Assembly: GCF_034356035.1 (NCBI RefSeq)
Contig: NZ_CP136423.1
Span: forward strand, 2,666,001 to 2,730,000
Reading direction: 5' to 3'
Length of the DNA stretch: 64,000 nucleotides
From: Blautia hydrogenotrophica DSM 10507
Lineage (GTDB): Bacteria > Bacillota > Clostridia > Lachnospirales > Lachnospiraceae
The notes beneath the pieces were generated by a model, which saw only the letters and a program-made list of their open reading frames with translations, was not told the DNA's origin and made no database searches. The translations under genes and the position numbers were made by a program. Positions 1 to 8,747 of this stretch are shown here, piece after piece. How positions within the stretch are numbered: the stretch's first letter is position 1; the number at the start of each line of letters is the position of its first letter.

Positions 1-23
1 CCCAATTTTCTATACTTTGCCAT
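1..23 (-). CDS. rplQ: Ribosomal protein L17, N-terminal 7-8 codons only
   Basis: The window begins inside this gene. Reading the minus strand from base 23 gives MAKYRKLG, the standard start of bacterial L17, a large-subunit protein. A good Shine-Dalgarno (GGAGG) lies 7 bases upstream of the ATG. It follows rpoA by 149 bases, the usual last position of the alpha operon. Only the start is visible, so nothing can be said about the rest of the protein. Confidence 0.9.
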
Positions 24-172
24 TTTCATCCTCCATCTGTGGAACGGTATACCATGCATCTTCCGGGCTTACTGATACACCGTCAGCACCCACTTTATTT
101 TATCTTCGACTGCTCTCATCCGGTATCAGCCGGACGAAACATTTTTAGCCAAACCTGATGCTTCAGCCTTAT

Positions 173-1132
173 TTACTCCTCTGTAGGCTGCAACTGCAGG
201 CCCAGCTCCTTCAATTTCGCTAATACTTCCTCTAAAGATTTACGTCCTAAGTTGCGGACCTTCATCATATCATCAGAAGTACGATTGCACAATTCTTCCA
301 CTGTGTTAATTCCGGCTCTCTTCAGACAATTGTAAGAACGTACGGATAATTCCAGTTCATCAATGCTCATCTCCAGAACCTTTTCCTTCTCATTGTCCTC
401 TTTTTCGATCATAACCTCAGCGGTCTTCGCATTCTCAGAAAGATCAATGAACAGGCTTAAGTGTTCACTCAGTACTTTAGCCGCTAGACTGACTGCCTCA
501 TCCGGGTCCAACGTTCCATTTGTATACACATCTAAAGTCAGCTTATCAAAATCTGTAATCTGTCCAACACGTGTATTCTCCACCACCAGGTTCACTCTGT
601 CTACCGGAGTGTAGATTGCATCTACAGCGATCACACCGATCGGCATATCATCCGACTTTCCCTTGTCAGCGCTCACATAACCTCTGCCCTTGGTAATGGT
701 CAATTCCATCGCCAACCGGCAGTCTTTTCCGCCGTTCAGCGTAGCAATTACCTGTTCCGGATTCATGATCTCAATGTCCTGATCAGCCTGGATATCCGCA
801 GCTGTGACAACTCCTTTTCCCTCACACTCAATGTATGCGGTTTTAGGTTCACTGTCATTGCTCTTGTTTTTGATTGCAAGGCTCTTCAGATTCATGATGA
901 TCTCACTGACATCTTCTTTCACACCTGGAATAGAGCTGAACTCATGAAGCACACCGTCAATTTTCACCTGACTTACTGCAGCTCCCGGAAGAGAAGAAAG
1001 CATGATTCTTCTCAGGGAGTTACCCAAAGTTGTTCCATAGCCTCTTTCCAAAGGTTCAACTACAAATCTTCCGTACTTTTTGTCTTCAGAGATTTCAGTA
1101 ATTTCAATTTTGGGTTTGTTAAAATCAAACAC
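173..1132 (-). CDS. rpoA: RNA polymerase alpha subunit
   Basis: 319 residues, the normal length. The N-terminal dimerisation domain (about 1-230) contains the typical [16 protein letters not shown] stretch. A charged linker (about 232-252) leads to the C-terminal domain (about 253-312) with the paired helix-hairpin-helix wording [16 protein letters not shown] and [12 protein letters not shown] that contacts UP-element DNA and activators. The start is a GTG (1132-1130) with GGAGGG placed 9 bases upstream. It is the penultimate gene of the alpha operon, between rpsD and rplQ, and presumably transcribed from the rpmJ promoter at 3252-3280. Confidence 0.98.
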   Translation of the reverse strand: MFDFNKPKIEITEISEDKKYGRFVVEPLERGYGTTLGNSLRRIMLSSLPGAAVSQVKIDGVLHEFSSIPGVKEDVSEIIMNLKSLAIKNKSNDSEPKTAYIECEGKGVVTAADIQADQDIEIMNPEQVIATLNGGKDCRLAMELTITKGRGYVSADKGKSDDMPIGVIAVDAIYTPVDRVNLVVENTRVGQITDFDKLTLDVYTNGTLDPDEAVSLAAKVLSEHLSLFIDLSENAKTAEVMIEKEDNEKEKVLEMSIDELELSVRSYNCLKRAGINTVEELCNRTSDDMMKVRNLGRKSLEEVLAKLKELGLQLQPTEE

Positions 1133-1189
1133 TTATAAGGTCCCTCCTTCTGGGCTTGTATCGTTTTGAGGGTACTAAAAAAATCTGGA

Positions 1190-1783
1190 TTATTTAGAGT
1201 ACAACTCGACGATCAACATCTCGTTAACCGGAACATCAATAATATCTCTAGTCGGAAGCTCTTTAACTGTTCCTCTCAACGCTTCCTGATCTACATCCAG
1301 CCACTCTGGAACCAGTCTACCGCCGGTTACTTCCAGAATTCCTTTGTATCTCTCGGAACCTTTGCATTTCTCTTTAATTTCAATTACATCTCCTGCTTTC
1401 ACCAGGTAAGACGGAATATTTACAACCTTGCCATTTACAGTGATATGCTTGTGGTCAACGATCTGTCTTGCCTCTCTTCTCGTTCTGGCAAATCCCATAC
1501 GGAAAACGATGTTGTCCAGTCTGCTCTCCAACATAACCATCAGATTCTCACCGGTCTGGCCCTGCATCTTATCGGCTTTTTTATAGTAATTGCGGAAAGG
1601 TTTCTCCAAAACTCCGTAGATGAATTTTGCTTTCTGTTTCTCTCTCAACTGCAGACCGTATTCAGACATCTTGCGGTTTGCACGTTTTAACTGTCTGGTT
1701 GATTTCTTATCAATTCCTAAATAAATTGGATCCAAGTCCAAAGATCTGCATCTTTTCAGAACTGGCACTCTATTTACTGCCAT
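1190..1783 (-). CDS. rpsD: 30S ribosomal protein S4
   Basis: 197 residues, full length. The S4 RNA-binding fold is visible around residues 88-150 (RLDNIVFRMGFARTRREARQ). The protein binds 16S rRNA early in 30S assembly. In enterobacteria S4 also represses its own operon by binding the leader upstream of rpsM. The structured gap in front of rpsM here (2679-3065) would be the place to look for an equivalent. Shine-Dalgarno AGGAGG precedes the ATG. It lacks the Cys-based zinc knuckle of some S4 paralogs. It sits 16 bases after rpsK. Confidence 0.98.
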   Translation of the reverse strand: MAVNRVPVLKRCRSLDLDPIYLGIDKKSTRQLKRANRKMSEYGLQLREKQKAKFIYGVLEKPFRNYYKKADKMQGQTGENLMVMLESRLDNIVFRMGFARTRREARQIVDHKHITVNGKVVNIPSYLVKAGDVIEIKEKCKGSERYKGILEVTGGRLVPEWLDVDQEALRGTVKELPTRDIIDVPVNEMLIVELYSK

Positions 1784-1799
1784 ACTAAGCTACCTCCTA

Positions 1800-2192
1800 T
1801 TACACTCTTCTACGTTTTGGCGGGCGACAACCATTGTGTGGTACCGGTGTTACGTCGCGGATACTGGTCACTTCCAATCCACATGCCTGAAGCGCACGAA
1901 TTGCAGCCTCTCTTCCGGAACCCGGGCCCTTTACCATTACGTCAACAGTTTTCAGACCATGTATCAAAGCAGCTTTTGTAGCTGTCTCTGCAGCCATCTG
2001 CGCTGCATATGGGGTAGATTTCCTTGAACCTTTAAATCCCAGACCACCTGCACTTGCCCAAGAAAGAGCATTTCCTTCAGTATCTGTCAGAGTAACAATG
2101 GTGTTATTGAAAGAAGACTGAATGTGTGCCTGTCCGCGTTCAACGTTTTTCTTGACACGACGTTTTGTCGTTTTCTTAGTCACTTTTGCCAT
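1800..2192 (-). CDS. rpsK: 30S ribosomal protein S11
   Basis: 130 residues with the S11 signatures [20 protein letters not shown] and the basic C-terminal [13 protein letters not shown]. It is part of the 30S platform near the mRNA exit channel. It sits between rpsM and rpsD as in most bacteria. The Shine-Dalgarno is weak (TAGGTTAG), the poorest of this operon. A 117-bp gap with no obvious feature separates it from rpsM. Confidence 0.98.
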   Translation of the reverse strand: MAKVTKKTTKRRVKKNVERGQAHIQSSFNNTIVTLTDTEGNALSWASAGGLGFKGSRKSTPYAAQMAAETATKAALIHGLKTVDVMVKGPGSGREAAIRALQACGLEVTSIRDVTPVPHNGCRPPKRRRV

Positions 2193-2309
2193 TTTAAAAC
2201 TAACCTACGCTTTCTTCTATTAAATATTTACATGGAAACTTTGCGCCAAAAGCTTCCCACTGACAGCTTTAAGCGCACACTTTTGCATTCAACAACTCAT
2301 GCTTAAGCG

Positions 2310-2678
2310 TTATTTCTTTTTATTTGCAACAGTTCTCTTAGGACCTTTTCTGGTTCTTGCGTTCGTCTTAGTCTTCTGACCACGAACCGGCAGTCCTTTT
2401 CTATGACGGATACCTCTGTAGCATCCAATCTCCTGAAGTCTCTTGATATTCAGAGCGATCTCTCTTCTCAGATCACCTTCCACCATCATAGTCTCATCAA
2501 TCACTTCACGGATTCTGTTTACTTCTTCGTCTGTCAAATCTCTAACACGAGTGTCAGGATTTACTTTCGCATCAGCCAGGATGCGAGTTGCACTTGGTCT
2601 TCCAATACCATAAATATAGGTCAGACCGATTTCTACACGTTTGTCTCTTGGTAAGTCTACACCAGCTATACGAGCCAT
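2310..2678 (-). CDS. rpsM: 30S ribosomal protein S13
   Basis: 122 residues. It starts [18 protein letters not shown], followed by the helix-two-turns-helix region ([14 protein letters not shown]), and ends in the basic [11 protein letters not shown] tail that reaches the decoding centre. The protein lies in the 30S head and contacts the 50S subunit and tRNA. GGAGG lies 8 bases before the ATG. Upstream is an unusually long (387 bp) and highly structured gap before rpmJ. Confidence 0.98.
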   Translation of the reverse strand: MARIAGVDLPRDKRVEIGLTYIYGIGRPSATRILADAKVNPDTRVRDLTDEEVNRIREVIDETMMVEGDLRREIALNIKRLQEIGCYRGIRHRKGLPVRGQKTKTNARTRKGPKRTVANKKK

Positions 2679-3065
2679 GTAATGTTTCCTCCATTTTTCT
2701 ACGGAAAGTCAGTGTCGTACGTCACGTATGTAGCCATACGGTGAAATGGGACGTATCTTTCACTGCTCTCAGTTAATATTGTTCCTAATTGGGGTGTCTC
2801 GGTAATACACCCAGTTGCGTGCAATTGCAACACAACCTTTCCGATTGACCGGCTTAACGCCCGTCGTGTCCTGAAAAGGACCTCCGAAATAGCCTCTCGG
2901 TATTAGGCAATACTTCGCCCGAGACAGGATAGAAATCGTGACGTTTCTGCCTCGGAAATAAAGCTGCGAGATTGTGACCTCTCACAATATTATTTAAACA
3001 GTACAACACCTCCGGGTGTTTCTACTGCAGCCGCCTAATTTTTCACAAACAATCCAAGAGTGGAA
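2679..3065 (-). promoter_or_regulatory. Structured intergenic leader between rpmJ and rpsM
   Basis: This 387-bp gap holds no ORF, but its transcript (minus strand) can form several hairpins. Visible arms are GGGTGT/ACACCC (2792-2812), GTCCT/AGGAC with a TTTC tetraloop as transcribed (2868-2881), CTCGG/CCGAG with a nested AATAC/GTATT stem and an asymmetric purine-rich internal loop (2896-2923), and TTGTGA/TCACAA (2972-2987). I saw no sigma-A promoter in it. The position in front of S13 matches where alpha-operon autoregulation acts in other bacteria. That function is inference here. Confidence 0.5.
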
Positions 3066-3179
3066 TTAACCCTGACGCTGTTTGTGTTTCGGATTCTCAC
3101 AGATTACTCTGATGCTTCCTTTTCTTTTGATAATCTTGCATTTTTCGCAAATCGGTTTCACAGATGATCTTACTTTCAC
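3066..3179 (-). CDS. rpmJ: 50S ribosomal protein L36
   Basis: 37 residues with a zinc-ribbon made by CEKC, a later Cys and His (CENPKH), so it is the zinc-containing form. The correct start is a GTG at 3179 with AAGGAGG and good spacing upstream. A longer in-frame reading would begin inside the promoter. L36 normally follows infA directly. Here infA is 3.9 kb away behind a terminator and an inserted module, and rpmJ becomes the first gene of a separate alpha operon. Confidence 0.96.
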   Translation of the reverse strand: MKVRSSVKPICEKCKIIKRKGSIRVICENPKHKQRQG

Positions 3180-3251
3180 CGGAAATCCTCCTTTCCAAAT
3201 TTGCTGATTTTGGGCAGAGTAACTCTGTCCTGTCACAAAAGTACGCTTTAT

Positions 3252-3280
3252 AGTATAACACCCCAAAATCTAAAATGCAA
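3252..3280 (-). promoter_or_regulatory. Sigma-A promoter of the rpmJ-rpsM-rpsK-rpsD-rpoA-rplQ operon
   Basis: On the minus strand: -35 TTGCAT (3275-3280), 17-base spacer, -10 TATACT (3252-3257), with an extended -10 TG one base upstream. The expected start is near 3245. The short 5' UTR contains a CAGAG/CTCTG hairpin. The same two hexamers with the same spacer drive the S10 operon (20034-20062) and rsmF (59563-59591). Confidence 0.85.
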
Positions 3281-3298
3281 GCAAAAAAACTGTATTTT

Positions 3299-4270
3299 TT
3301 ATTTAAAATCTGTTTTCTCCGTGAAATCAGCTGCGGAGCCTTCCACCTGCATCACCAAATTTTCCTCTTCCTCTGACTGTAGAGTCTGGTAATAGTGAAG
3401 TATATGATTGCGAAATGCAATTTGCAGCCCCTTAAGCTTACACTCTTTTTTGTATGCCAAGACAGTACACAATTTCTGTCTCGGAATAATCACACAGGCT
3501 TTCGCATTTTTTCCCGATATCTTCTCAGCGATAGATTGTGTTGCCAGAAGGATGCCCGTTCCAGACGCCATCATCTCTAACATCAACTCTGCCTCGTTGG
3601 TATTAAAAAACGCTACATTAAAATTTAAGCCATTACTCTCATACAAATTCTTCATATAATCATACAGATGTGAGTTTCTCTCCCCTGTCAACAGAGGAAG
3701 TTTCCCTAAATCCTGGATATCGATATATTCTTTTACTGCATATTCATTTTTACTGCTCATGACCGCGCACAAATTCTCTTCCTGCAGAATATCATAACTA
3801 ATATAACCAGGAATCGTCTCAGGAATCGCCTTGATAATCGCAAAATCCAAAACTTTATTTTTCAGCTTTTCAAAAGCTTTATAATTCTCCACAACTTTCA
3901 TACTCCCAAGTACGTTGGGATTTGTAGAAAAGAAAAACGTAAGAGCTCTGGCCAAACCAGCGATACGGTAAAATGGAAATACGCCGATATTCAATATCAT
4001 CTTCTGATCGGATCTTCCCTGGCCAAATGCTTCTGTGAGATTATCTACCGCTTCCAAAACTTTCTTTCCATACTCACAGAAACGTTCCCCTTCTTTCGTC
4101 AGAATCACTTTATGAGTATCTCTTTGAAACAATTTTATCTGAAGCTCATTTTCCAGCGAACTGACCTGTTGAGAAATCGCCGGCTGCGTAATAAACAACG
4201 CCTTCGCCGCACCTGAAAAACTCTTTTGCTTCGCAATCTCCAACACATAGTATATTTGCCGTATTTCCAT
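3299..4270 (-). CDS. LysR-family transcriptional regulator
   Basis: 323 residues from the ATG at 4270, which has an AGGGGG Shine-Dalgarno and gives the canonical start MEIRQIYYVLEIAKQKSFSG. An in-frame ORF 21 codons longer has no such support. The N-terminal winged helix-turn-helix (about 1-60) reads SFSGAAKALFITQPAISQQVSSLE. Residues 90-300 form the periplasmic-binding-like effector domain. It is divergent from the amidohydrolase-membrane protein pair at 4602-6977, the classic LysR layout, so it probably controls those two genes in response to their substrate. The effector is unknown. It sits between infA and rpmJ in an otherwise universally conserved ribosomal cluster. Confidence 0.92.
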   Translation of the reverse strand: MEIRQIYYVLEIAKQKSFSGAAKALFITQPAISQQVSSLENELQIKLFQRDTHKVILTKEGERFCEYGKKVLEAVDNLTEAFGQGRSDQKMILNIGVFPFYRIAGLARALTFFFSTNPNVLGSMKVVENYKAFEKLKNKVLDFAIIKAIPETIPGYISYDILQEENLCAVMSSKNEYAVKEYIDIQDLGKLPLLTGERNSHLYDYMKNLYESNGLNFNVAFFNTNEAELMLEMMASGTGILLATQSIAEKISGKNAKACVIIPRQKLCTVLAYKKECKLKGLQIAFRNHILHYYQTLQSEEEENLVMQVEGSAADFTEKTDFK

Positions 4271-4601
4271 CGCCCTTCCCCCTAATTCTAAATAAAGAAC
4301 CTTATTTTTTCTTATTATAACTATAATTTCCAAGTACTACAATCATCACTCCGATATTCCGCTACTTTTTTATTATTTCTTACTGTTCACTCACCTGTGC
4401 TTCATGAGCAGTAACACACCTCTCGGGATATTGGAGGCTTGAACTATAACTATTATTTCAAAATATATTTTGTTTTCTTTATTTTCTGATATAAATAGGG
4501 TTATCACTCTTTCTTATCAGTTAATTATATTTTTCAATTTCCGTTTTCATAATTCTAATTCTATAATACTGTTATATCTTATAAAAGAAAGGTGATGACG
4601 C
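4271..4601. promoter_or_regulatory. Divergent control region of the LysR module
   Basis: An AT-rich 331-bp gap between the LysR gene and the divergent amidohydrolase. For the LysR gene I see TTGTAG-N17-TATAAT on the minus strand (4314-4342). For the amidohydrolase a TATAAT lies near 4562 but no convincing -35 at the right distance, which would fit activator dependence. A 71-bp copy of a dispersed repeat (4380-4450) lies in the middle. LysR boxes could not be defined by eye. Confidence 0.45.
4380..4450 (+). repeat. Short copy of a dispersed intergenic repeat (family B)
   Basis: The ends read TTACTGTTCACTCAC and, inverted, GTTATAGTTC. The internal segments TTCATGAGCA and CTCGGGATATTGGA recur in the 153-bp copy at 56505-56657, which lies in opposite orientation. 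The copy here looks like the long one with its centre deleted. It has no coding capacity. Confidence 0.7.
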
Positions 4602-5780
4602 ATGATTCATTTTTTTTCAGAAGCCCAGGCACTCCAAGAAGAAATGTCACAGATACGAAGACACATCCACGAAAACGCGGAAGTCGGATTTGAACTTGAC
4701 AAGACGATAGCATTTGTGACTGATAAACTCCGCTCCTATGGATATATCCCTAAGCTGATTGGCGGCGGTGTAATTTGTAACTGCGGGAACGGTAAAAAAA
4801 CCTTGATGATTCGGTCTGACATGGACGCCCTCCCTCAAGACGAAAAGACGGGACTAAGTTTTGCCTGTAAAAACGGAGCCTGTCACTCTTGCGGGCATGA
4901 CGCTCACATCGCCATGCTGCTGGCCACAGCCAAAATCTTAAAAAAATATGAGGCAGAACTAAAAGGGACTGTTAAATTTCTCTTCCAGCCCGCTGAAGAA
5001 TTACTTTGCGGCGCAAAAAGCATGATTGCCGCTGGGGCTTTAGAGTCCCCCACAGTGGATGCAGCCATGGCTTTTCACATCAATTTTGGTCCCATAGAGG
5101 AAGGGGAATTTCAGGTTGGTACTCTCGCTTACAGTGAAGAAAAAATGATGCCGTCCGCTGACGCTTTTCAGATCACAGTACACGGTAAAAGTGCTCATGG
5201 AAGTACGCCCCATGTGGGGATATCTGCTTTAAGCGCCGCTGCCAACATCGTAGTGGCATTGCAGCAGTTCTTCACGCTACAGGTTTCCATGAAAGAACCT
5301 TCTGTCATGTCTATCTGTAAGTTTGAGTCAGGTACAGCCTCCAACATTATCCCAGACAAAGCAGTCATGCTAGGAAGTATACGCACTTATACCCGTGAAA
5401 ACAGAGCTTTTCTCAAAAAGCAGTTAGAAGAAATCTCCGTGAAAACAGCAGATTTATGGGGAGCAACTGCCGAAGTGACATATATTGCAGGAGTCGGTCC
5501 GACTATCAACGATAAAGTACTGACACAAGAGATGGGGAAATACTGCCGGGAAATCCTGGATAATGTACGTATTGTACCTCCTCAGACCTTTTCTGAAGAC
5601 TTTTCGTATTATGGAGAGTACATACCCACATTTTTTGCCACACTCTATGCCGGCGGACCTGACTTAGGCTATCATTACTCGCTGCACGATCCACGTGCCA
5701 CATTCGATGAGACAGCACTGCCTTACGGCACCGCCGCCCTTTGTAACTGTGCGGTGAGATGGCTGGAAAATCACAGCTGA
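4602..5780 (+). CDS. M20-family amidohydrolase (N-acyl amino acid / peptide deacylase type)
   Basis: 392 residues, the usual length for the HipO/AbgB-like M20 subfamily. The first metal motif reads RSDMDALP, followed by SCGHDAHIAMLLATAK, and the catalytic acid pair is in FQPAEE (about 130). A small dimerisation domain (about 175-290) carries GKSAHGSTPHVG. The first metal-ligand region has CHSCGHDAH where many relatives have MHACGHD. These enzymes remove an acyl group from N-acyl amino acids or cleave dipeptide-like amides in the cytoplasm. The specific substrate cannot be read from the sequence. AAGGTGATG precedes the ATG. The next gene starts 24 bases downstream and is surely co-transcribed. 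Confidence 0.9.
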   Translation: MIHFFSEAQALQEEMSQIRRHIHENAEVGFELDKTIAFVTDKLRSYGYIPKLIGGGVICNCGNGKKTLMIRSDMDALPQDEKTGLSFACKNGACHSCGHDAHIAMLLATAKILKKYEAELKGTVKFLFQPAEELLCGAKSMIAAGALESPTVDAAMAFHINFGPIEEGEFQVGTLAYSEEKMMPSADAFQITVHGKSAHGSTPHVGISALSAAANIVVALQQFFTLQVSMKEPSVMSICKFESGTASNIIPDKAVMLGSIRTYTRENRAFLKKQLEEISVKTADLWGATAEVTYIAGVGPTINDKVLTQEMGKYCREILDNVRIVPPQTFSEDFSYYGEYIPTFFATLYAGGPDLGYHYSLHDPRATFDETALPYGTAALCNCAVRWLENHS

Positions 5781-5804
5781 CGTTCTTTTTAAGGGGGAAA
5801 TTAT

Positions 5805-6977
5805 ATGAACGGATTATATGCATTGACTATTATCTTATTGATCTACGCCATCGGTGACCTTGTCGCGACAAAGACAAAAGCTATCATCTCCATGCTCTTT
5901 GTGGCCGCTGTTATCTTCGCTGTCTGTTTTTGGAATGGACTTCCATCTACGCTGTTCGAGGATTCCACCTTAGTTGCTTTTTCTAGTGTAACAATTGGCA
6001 TGATGTTAGTCCACATGGGAACCACAATTAAGTTGAGTGATTTAATTCAAGAATATAAAACCGTAATCATCGTCTTGTGTTCCACCCTTGCAATTTGTGG
6101 AGGAGTCTACTATATCGGACGAATATTCGTAGAAGAATATTATGCACTGGTGAGTGCTCCTGTCTTAGGCGGTGCTGTCGTGGCCTGTCTGGTGATGACG
6201 GAGGCCATGAACAGTGTAGGGGCCACTGATGCAGCTGCCTTTGGCTCCTTAATTTTGATAGTGCAAGGTATTGTCGGTTTTCCGATTGCATCCGTCTGTT
6301 GCAAAAAAGAAGCTCTCCGGCTAAAAAAAGAGATCGCTGCCGGTAAATTAAAACTGCAACACAAACAACAAAAGGATGTACAAAAACCAAAGTGGAGAAT
6401 CTTTCCTCCTATCCCTGAAAAATACAATGGCGATAATCTTCTCCTGGCAAAGTTAGCAGTCATAGCTTGTCTCGCCCAGTGGCTCTCCAATCTGACTGAC
6501 GGAACTGTCAACAACCTGGTAATCTGCCTGTTGCTAGGCGTATTCTTCCGAGAAATCGGCTTTCTTGACGAAGCTCCTCTGACGAAGGCCAATGGATTCA
6601 CCTTCGTCATTGGTGCAGCCCTGGTAAATGTGTTTACTAGCCTTGCTACCTCCACGCCTCAGATGATTTTATCTATGATTAAACCATTAATCATCGTAAT
6701 TGTTATCGGTGTAATTTCCTTCGCAATTGTGGCTATCCTGGTAGGAAAAATTTTCAGACAGAGCTGGTATATCTGCATTGCCATGGCCTCTACTGCCCTC
6801 TTTGGTTTTCCAGGAACATTCATTGTCTCCAACGAAGTAGCCAATGCTTCCGCTGACAATGAAGAAGAAAAAGAGATTATTCTGCAAAATATCATGCCAA
6901 AAATGATTATCTCTGGGATGGTATCCGTTTCTATCGTATCCGTCGTAGTAGCCGGACTCATGGCCGGGATGGTATAA
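5805..6977 (+). CDS. Multi-pass membrane protein, probable transporter of the amidohydrolase substrate or product
   Basis: 390 residues with about 10-11 hydrophobic segments and one basic cytoplasmic loop around residues 165-205 (CKKEALRLKKEIAAGKLK). Two halves separated by that loop suggest an inverted-repeat transporter fold like glutamate:sodium (GltS) or related carriers, but I do not recognise a defining motif. It begins with a strong AAGGGGG Shine-Dalgarno 24 bases after the amidohydrolase and ends just before a bidirectional terminator. The context suggests uptake of acylated amino acids or peptides, or export of the product. This is inference. Confidence 0.75.
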   Translation: MNGLYALTIILLIYAIGDLVATKTKAIISMLFVAAVIFAVCFWNGLPSTLFEDSTLVAFSSVTIGMMLVHMGTTIKLSDLIQEYKTVIIVLCSTLAICGGVYYIGRIFVEEYYALVSAPVLGGAVVACLVMTEAMNSVGATDAAAFGSLILIVQGIVGFPIASVCCKKEALRLKKEIAAGKLKLQHKQQKDVQKPKWRIFPPIPEKYNGDNLLLAKLAVIACLAQWLSNLTDGTVNNLVICLLLGVFFREIGFLDEAPLTKANGFTFVIGAALVNVFTSLATSTPQMILSMIKPLIIVIVIGVISFAIVAILVGKIFRQSWYICIAMASTALFGFPGTFIVSNEVANASADNEEEKEIILQNIMPKMIISGMVSVSIVSVVVAGLMAGMV

Positions 6978-6997
6978 AAAGCGTTTGTTCCATAAAA

Positions 6998-7037
6998 ATA
7001 CACCGGGAAACCTGCCATAGCAAGCTCCCCGGTGTAT
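6998..7037. terminator. Bidirectional terminator between the inserted module and infA
   Basis: A perfect 10-bp stem, ATACACCGGG (6998-7007) with CCCGGTGTAT (7028-7037), and a 20-base loop. T-runs follow on both strands (CTCTTTT on plus, TTTTTATGG on minus). It ends the membrane-protein transcript from the left and the spc operon after infA from the right. Confidence 0.9.
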
Positions 7038-7046
7038 CTCTTTTCA

Positions 7047-7265
7047 CTATTTATCACGCCAAATAATTCTGCCTTTTGACAGATCATACGGAGAAAGTTC
7101 AATTGTCACCTTATCCCCCGGCAGGATACGAATGAAATTCATGCGAAGTTTCCCGCTGATATGCGCTAACACCACATGCTTGTTCTCAAGTTCCACCCTG
7201 AACATCGCATTGGGCAGTTTCTCCAGTACGGTACCTTCTACTTCAATTACGTCTGCTTTTGACAT
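7047..7265 (-). CDS. infA: Translation initiation factor IF-1
   Basis: 72 residues, an OB-fold protein beginning [13 protein letters not shown] and ending GRIIWRDK. It binds the 30S A site during initiation. GGAGG is well placed before the ATG. It follows map by 24 bases. In most Firmicutes rpmJ comes next; here transcription stops in the hairpin at 6998-7037. Confidence 0.98.
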   Translation of the reverse strand: MSKADVIEVEGTVLEKLPNAMFRVELENKHVVLAHISGKLRMNFIRILPGDKVTIELSPYDLSKGRIIWRDK

Positions 7266-7289
7266 GTTTTACCTCCTATGTCTATCTAT

Positions 7290-8045
7290 TTATTTACTCA
7301 GAGTTAAGAGCTCCGGCTCTCCGTCCGTGATCAAAATGGTATTTTCGTAATGCGCTGACAAAGTTCCGTCCTGGGTGACAACTGTCCAGTCGTCGTCCAT
7401 AAACTCCACATCTGCCCGACCAATATTGATCATAGGTTCAATGGCCAGCGTCATTCCTGGCATGAGGCGAAGACCGCGTCTGTGCTGTCTGAAATTGGGA
7501 ATCTGCGGGTCTTCATGGAGATGTGTTCCAATCCCATGTCCAACCAAATCCCGTACAACCCCGTATCCGAAGCTCTCTGCATAGTCTCCGATGGCTGCTG
7601 AAATATCGTAGAGATGATTTCCTGCTTTTGCCTGTTTGATGCCTTCAAAAAAACTCTGCTTTGTGACATCCATAAGCTGTCGTGCTTCCGGTGAGACTTC
7701 CCCCACTGCATAAGTACGCGCGGCGTCTGAGTGATAACCTTTGTATATCAGACCTGCATCAATTTTTACCAGGTCTCCCTCCTGAATCACTTTACTGTGG
7801 GATGGAATCCCATGTACAACTTCATCATTCAGAGAAATGCAAAACGATGCAGGAAAACCGTTATAGTTCAGAAAATTCGGAGTACAGCCCAATGACCGAA
7901 TCATCTCTTCTCCTATTTTATCCAATTCCCAGGTGGTAATCCCTGGTTTGATGTGTTCCGCCAGCCTTTCATGTACCTCTTCCAGATACTTTCCGGCAAC
8001 TTTCATTAGCTCTATTTCTCTTGAAGTTTTAATAGATACCGACAT
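7290..8045 (-). CDS. map: Type I methionine aminopeptidase
   Basis: 251 residues without the N-terminal zinc-finger extension of the longer clostridial isoform. Metal ligands are in KIDAG, SDAARTY, GHGIGTHLHEDPQIPN, AIEPMI and ENTILIT. It removes initiator Met from nascent proteins. Only 4 bases separate it from adk, so the two are translationally linked in the spc operon. Confidence 0.98.
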   Translation of the reverse strand: MSVSIKTSREIELMKVAGKYLEEVHERLAEHIKPGITTWELDKIGEEMIRSLGCTPNFLNYNGFPASFCISLNDEVVHGIPSHSKVIQEGDLVKIDAGLIYKGYHSDAARTYAVGEVSPEARQLMDVTKQSFFEGIKQAKAGNHLYDISAAIGDYAESFGYGVVRDLVGHGIGTHLHEDPQIPNFRQHRRGLRLMPGMTLAIEPMINIGRADVEFMDDDWTVVTQDGTLSAHYENTILITDGEPELLTLSK

Positions 8046-8049
8046 ATTC

Positions 8050-8712
<663 letters not shown>

Positions 8713-8747
8713 TCAAGGCTGTGGCGTCTCCACCACAACCTCACTTT

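Noticed and set aside
1166..1690. 174-codon plus-strand frame opposite rpsD
   Set aside because: Antisense shadow of a conserved ribosomal gene; no ribosome site and no protein-like composition.
6140..7102. Minus-strand frames opposite the membrane protein gene
   Set aside because: Shadows of a gene with clear start, ribosome site and membrane pattern on the plus strand.
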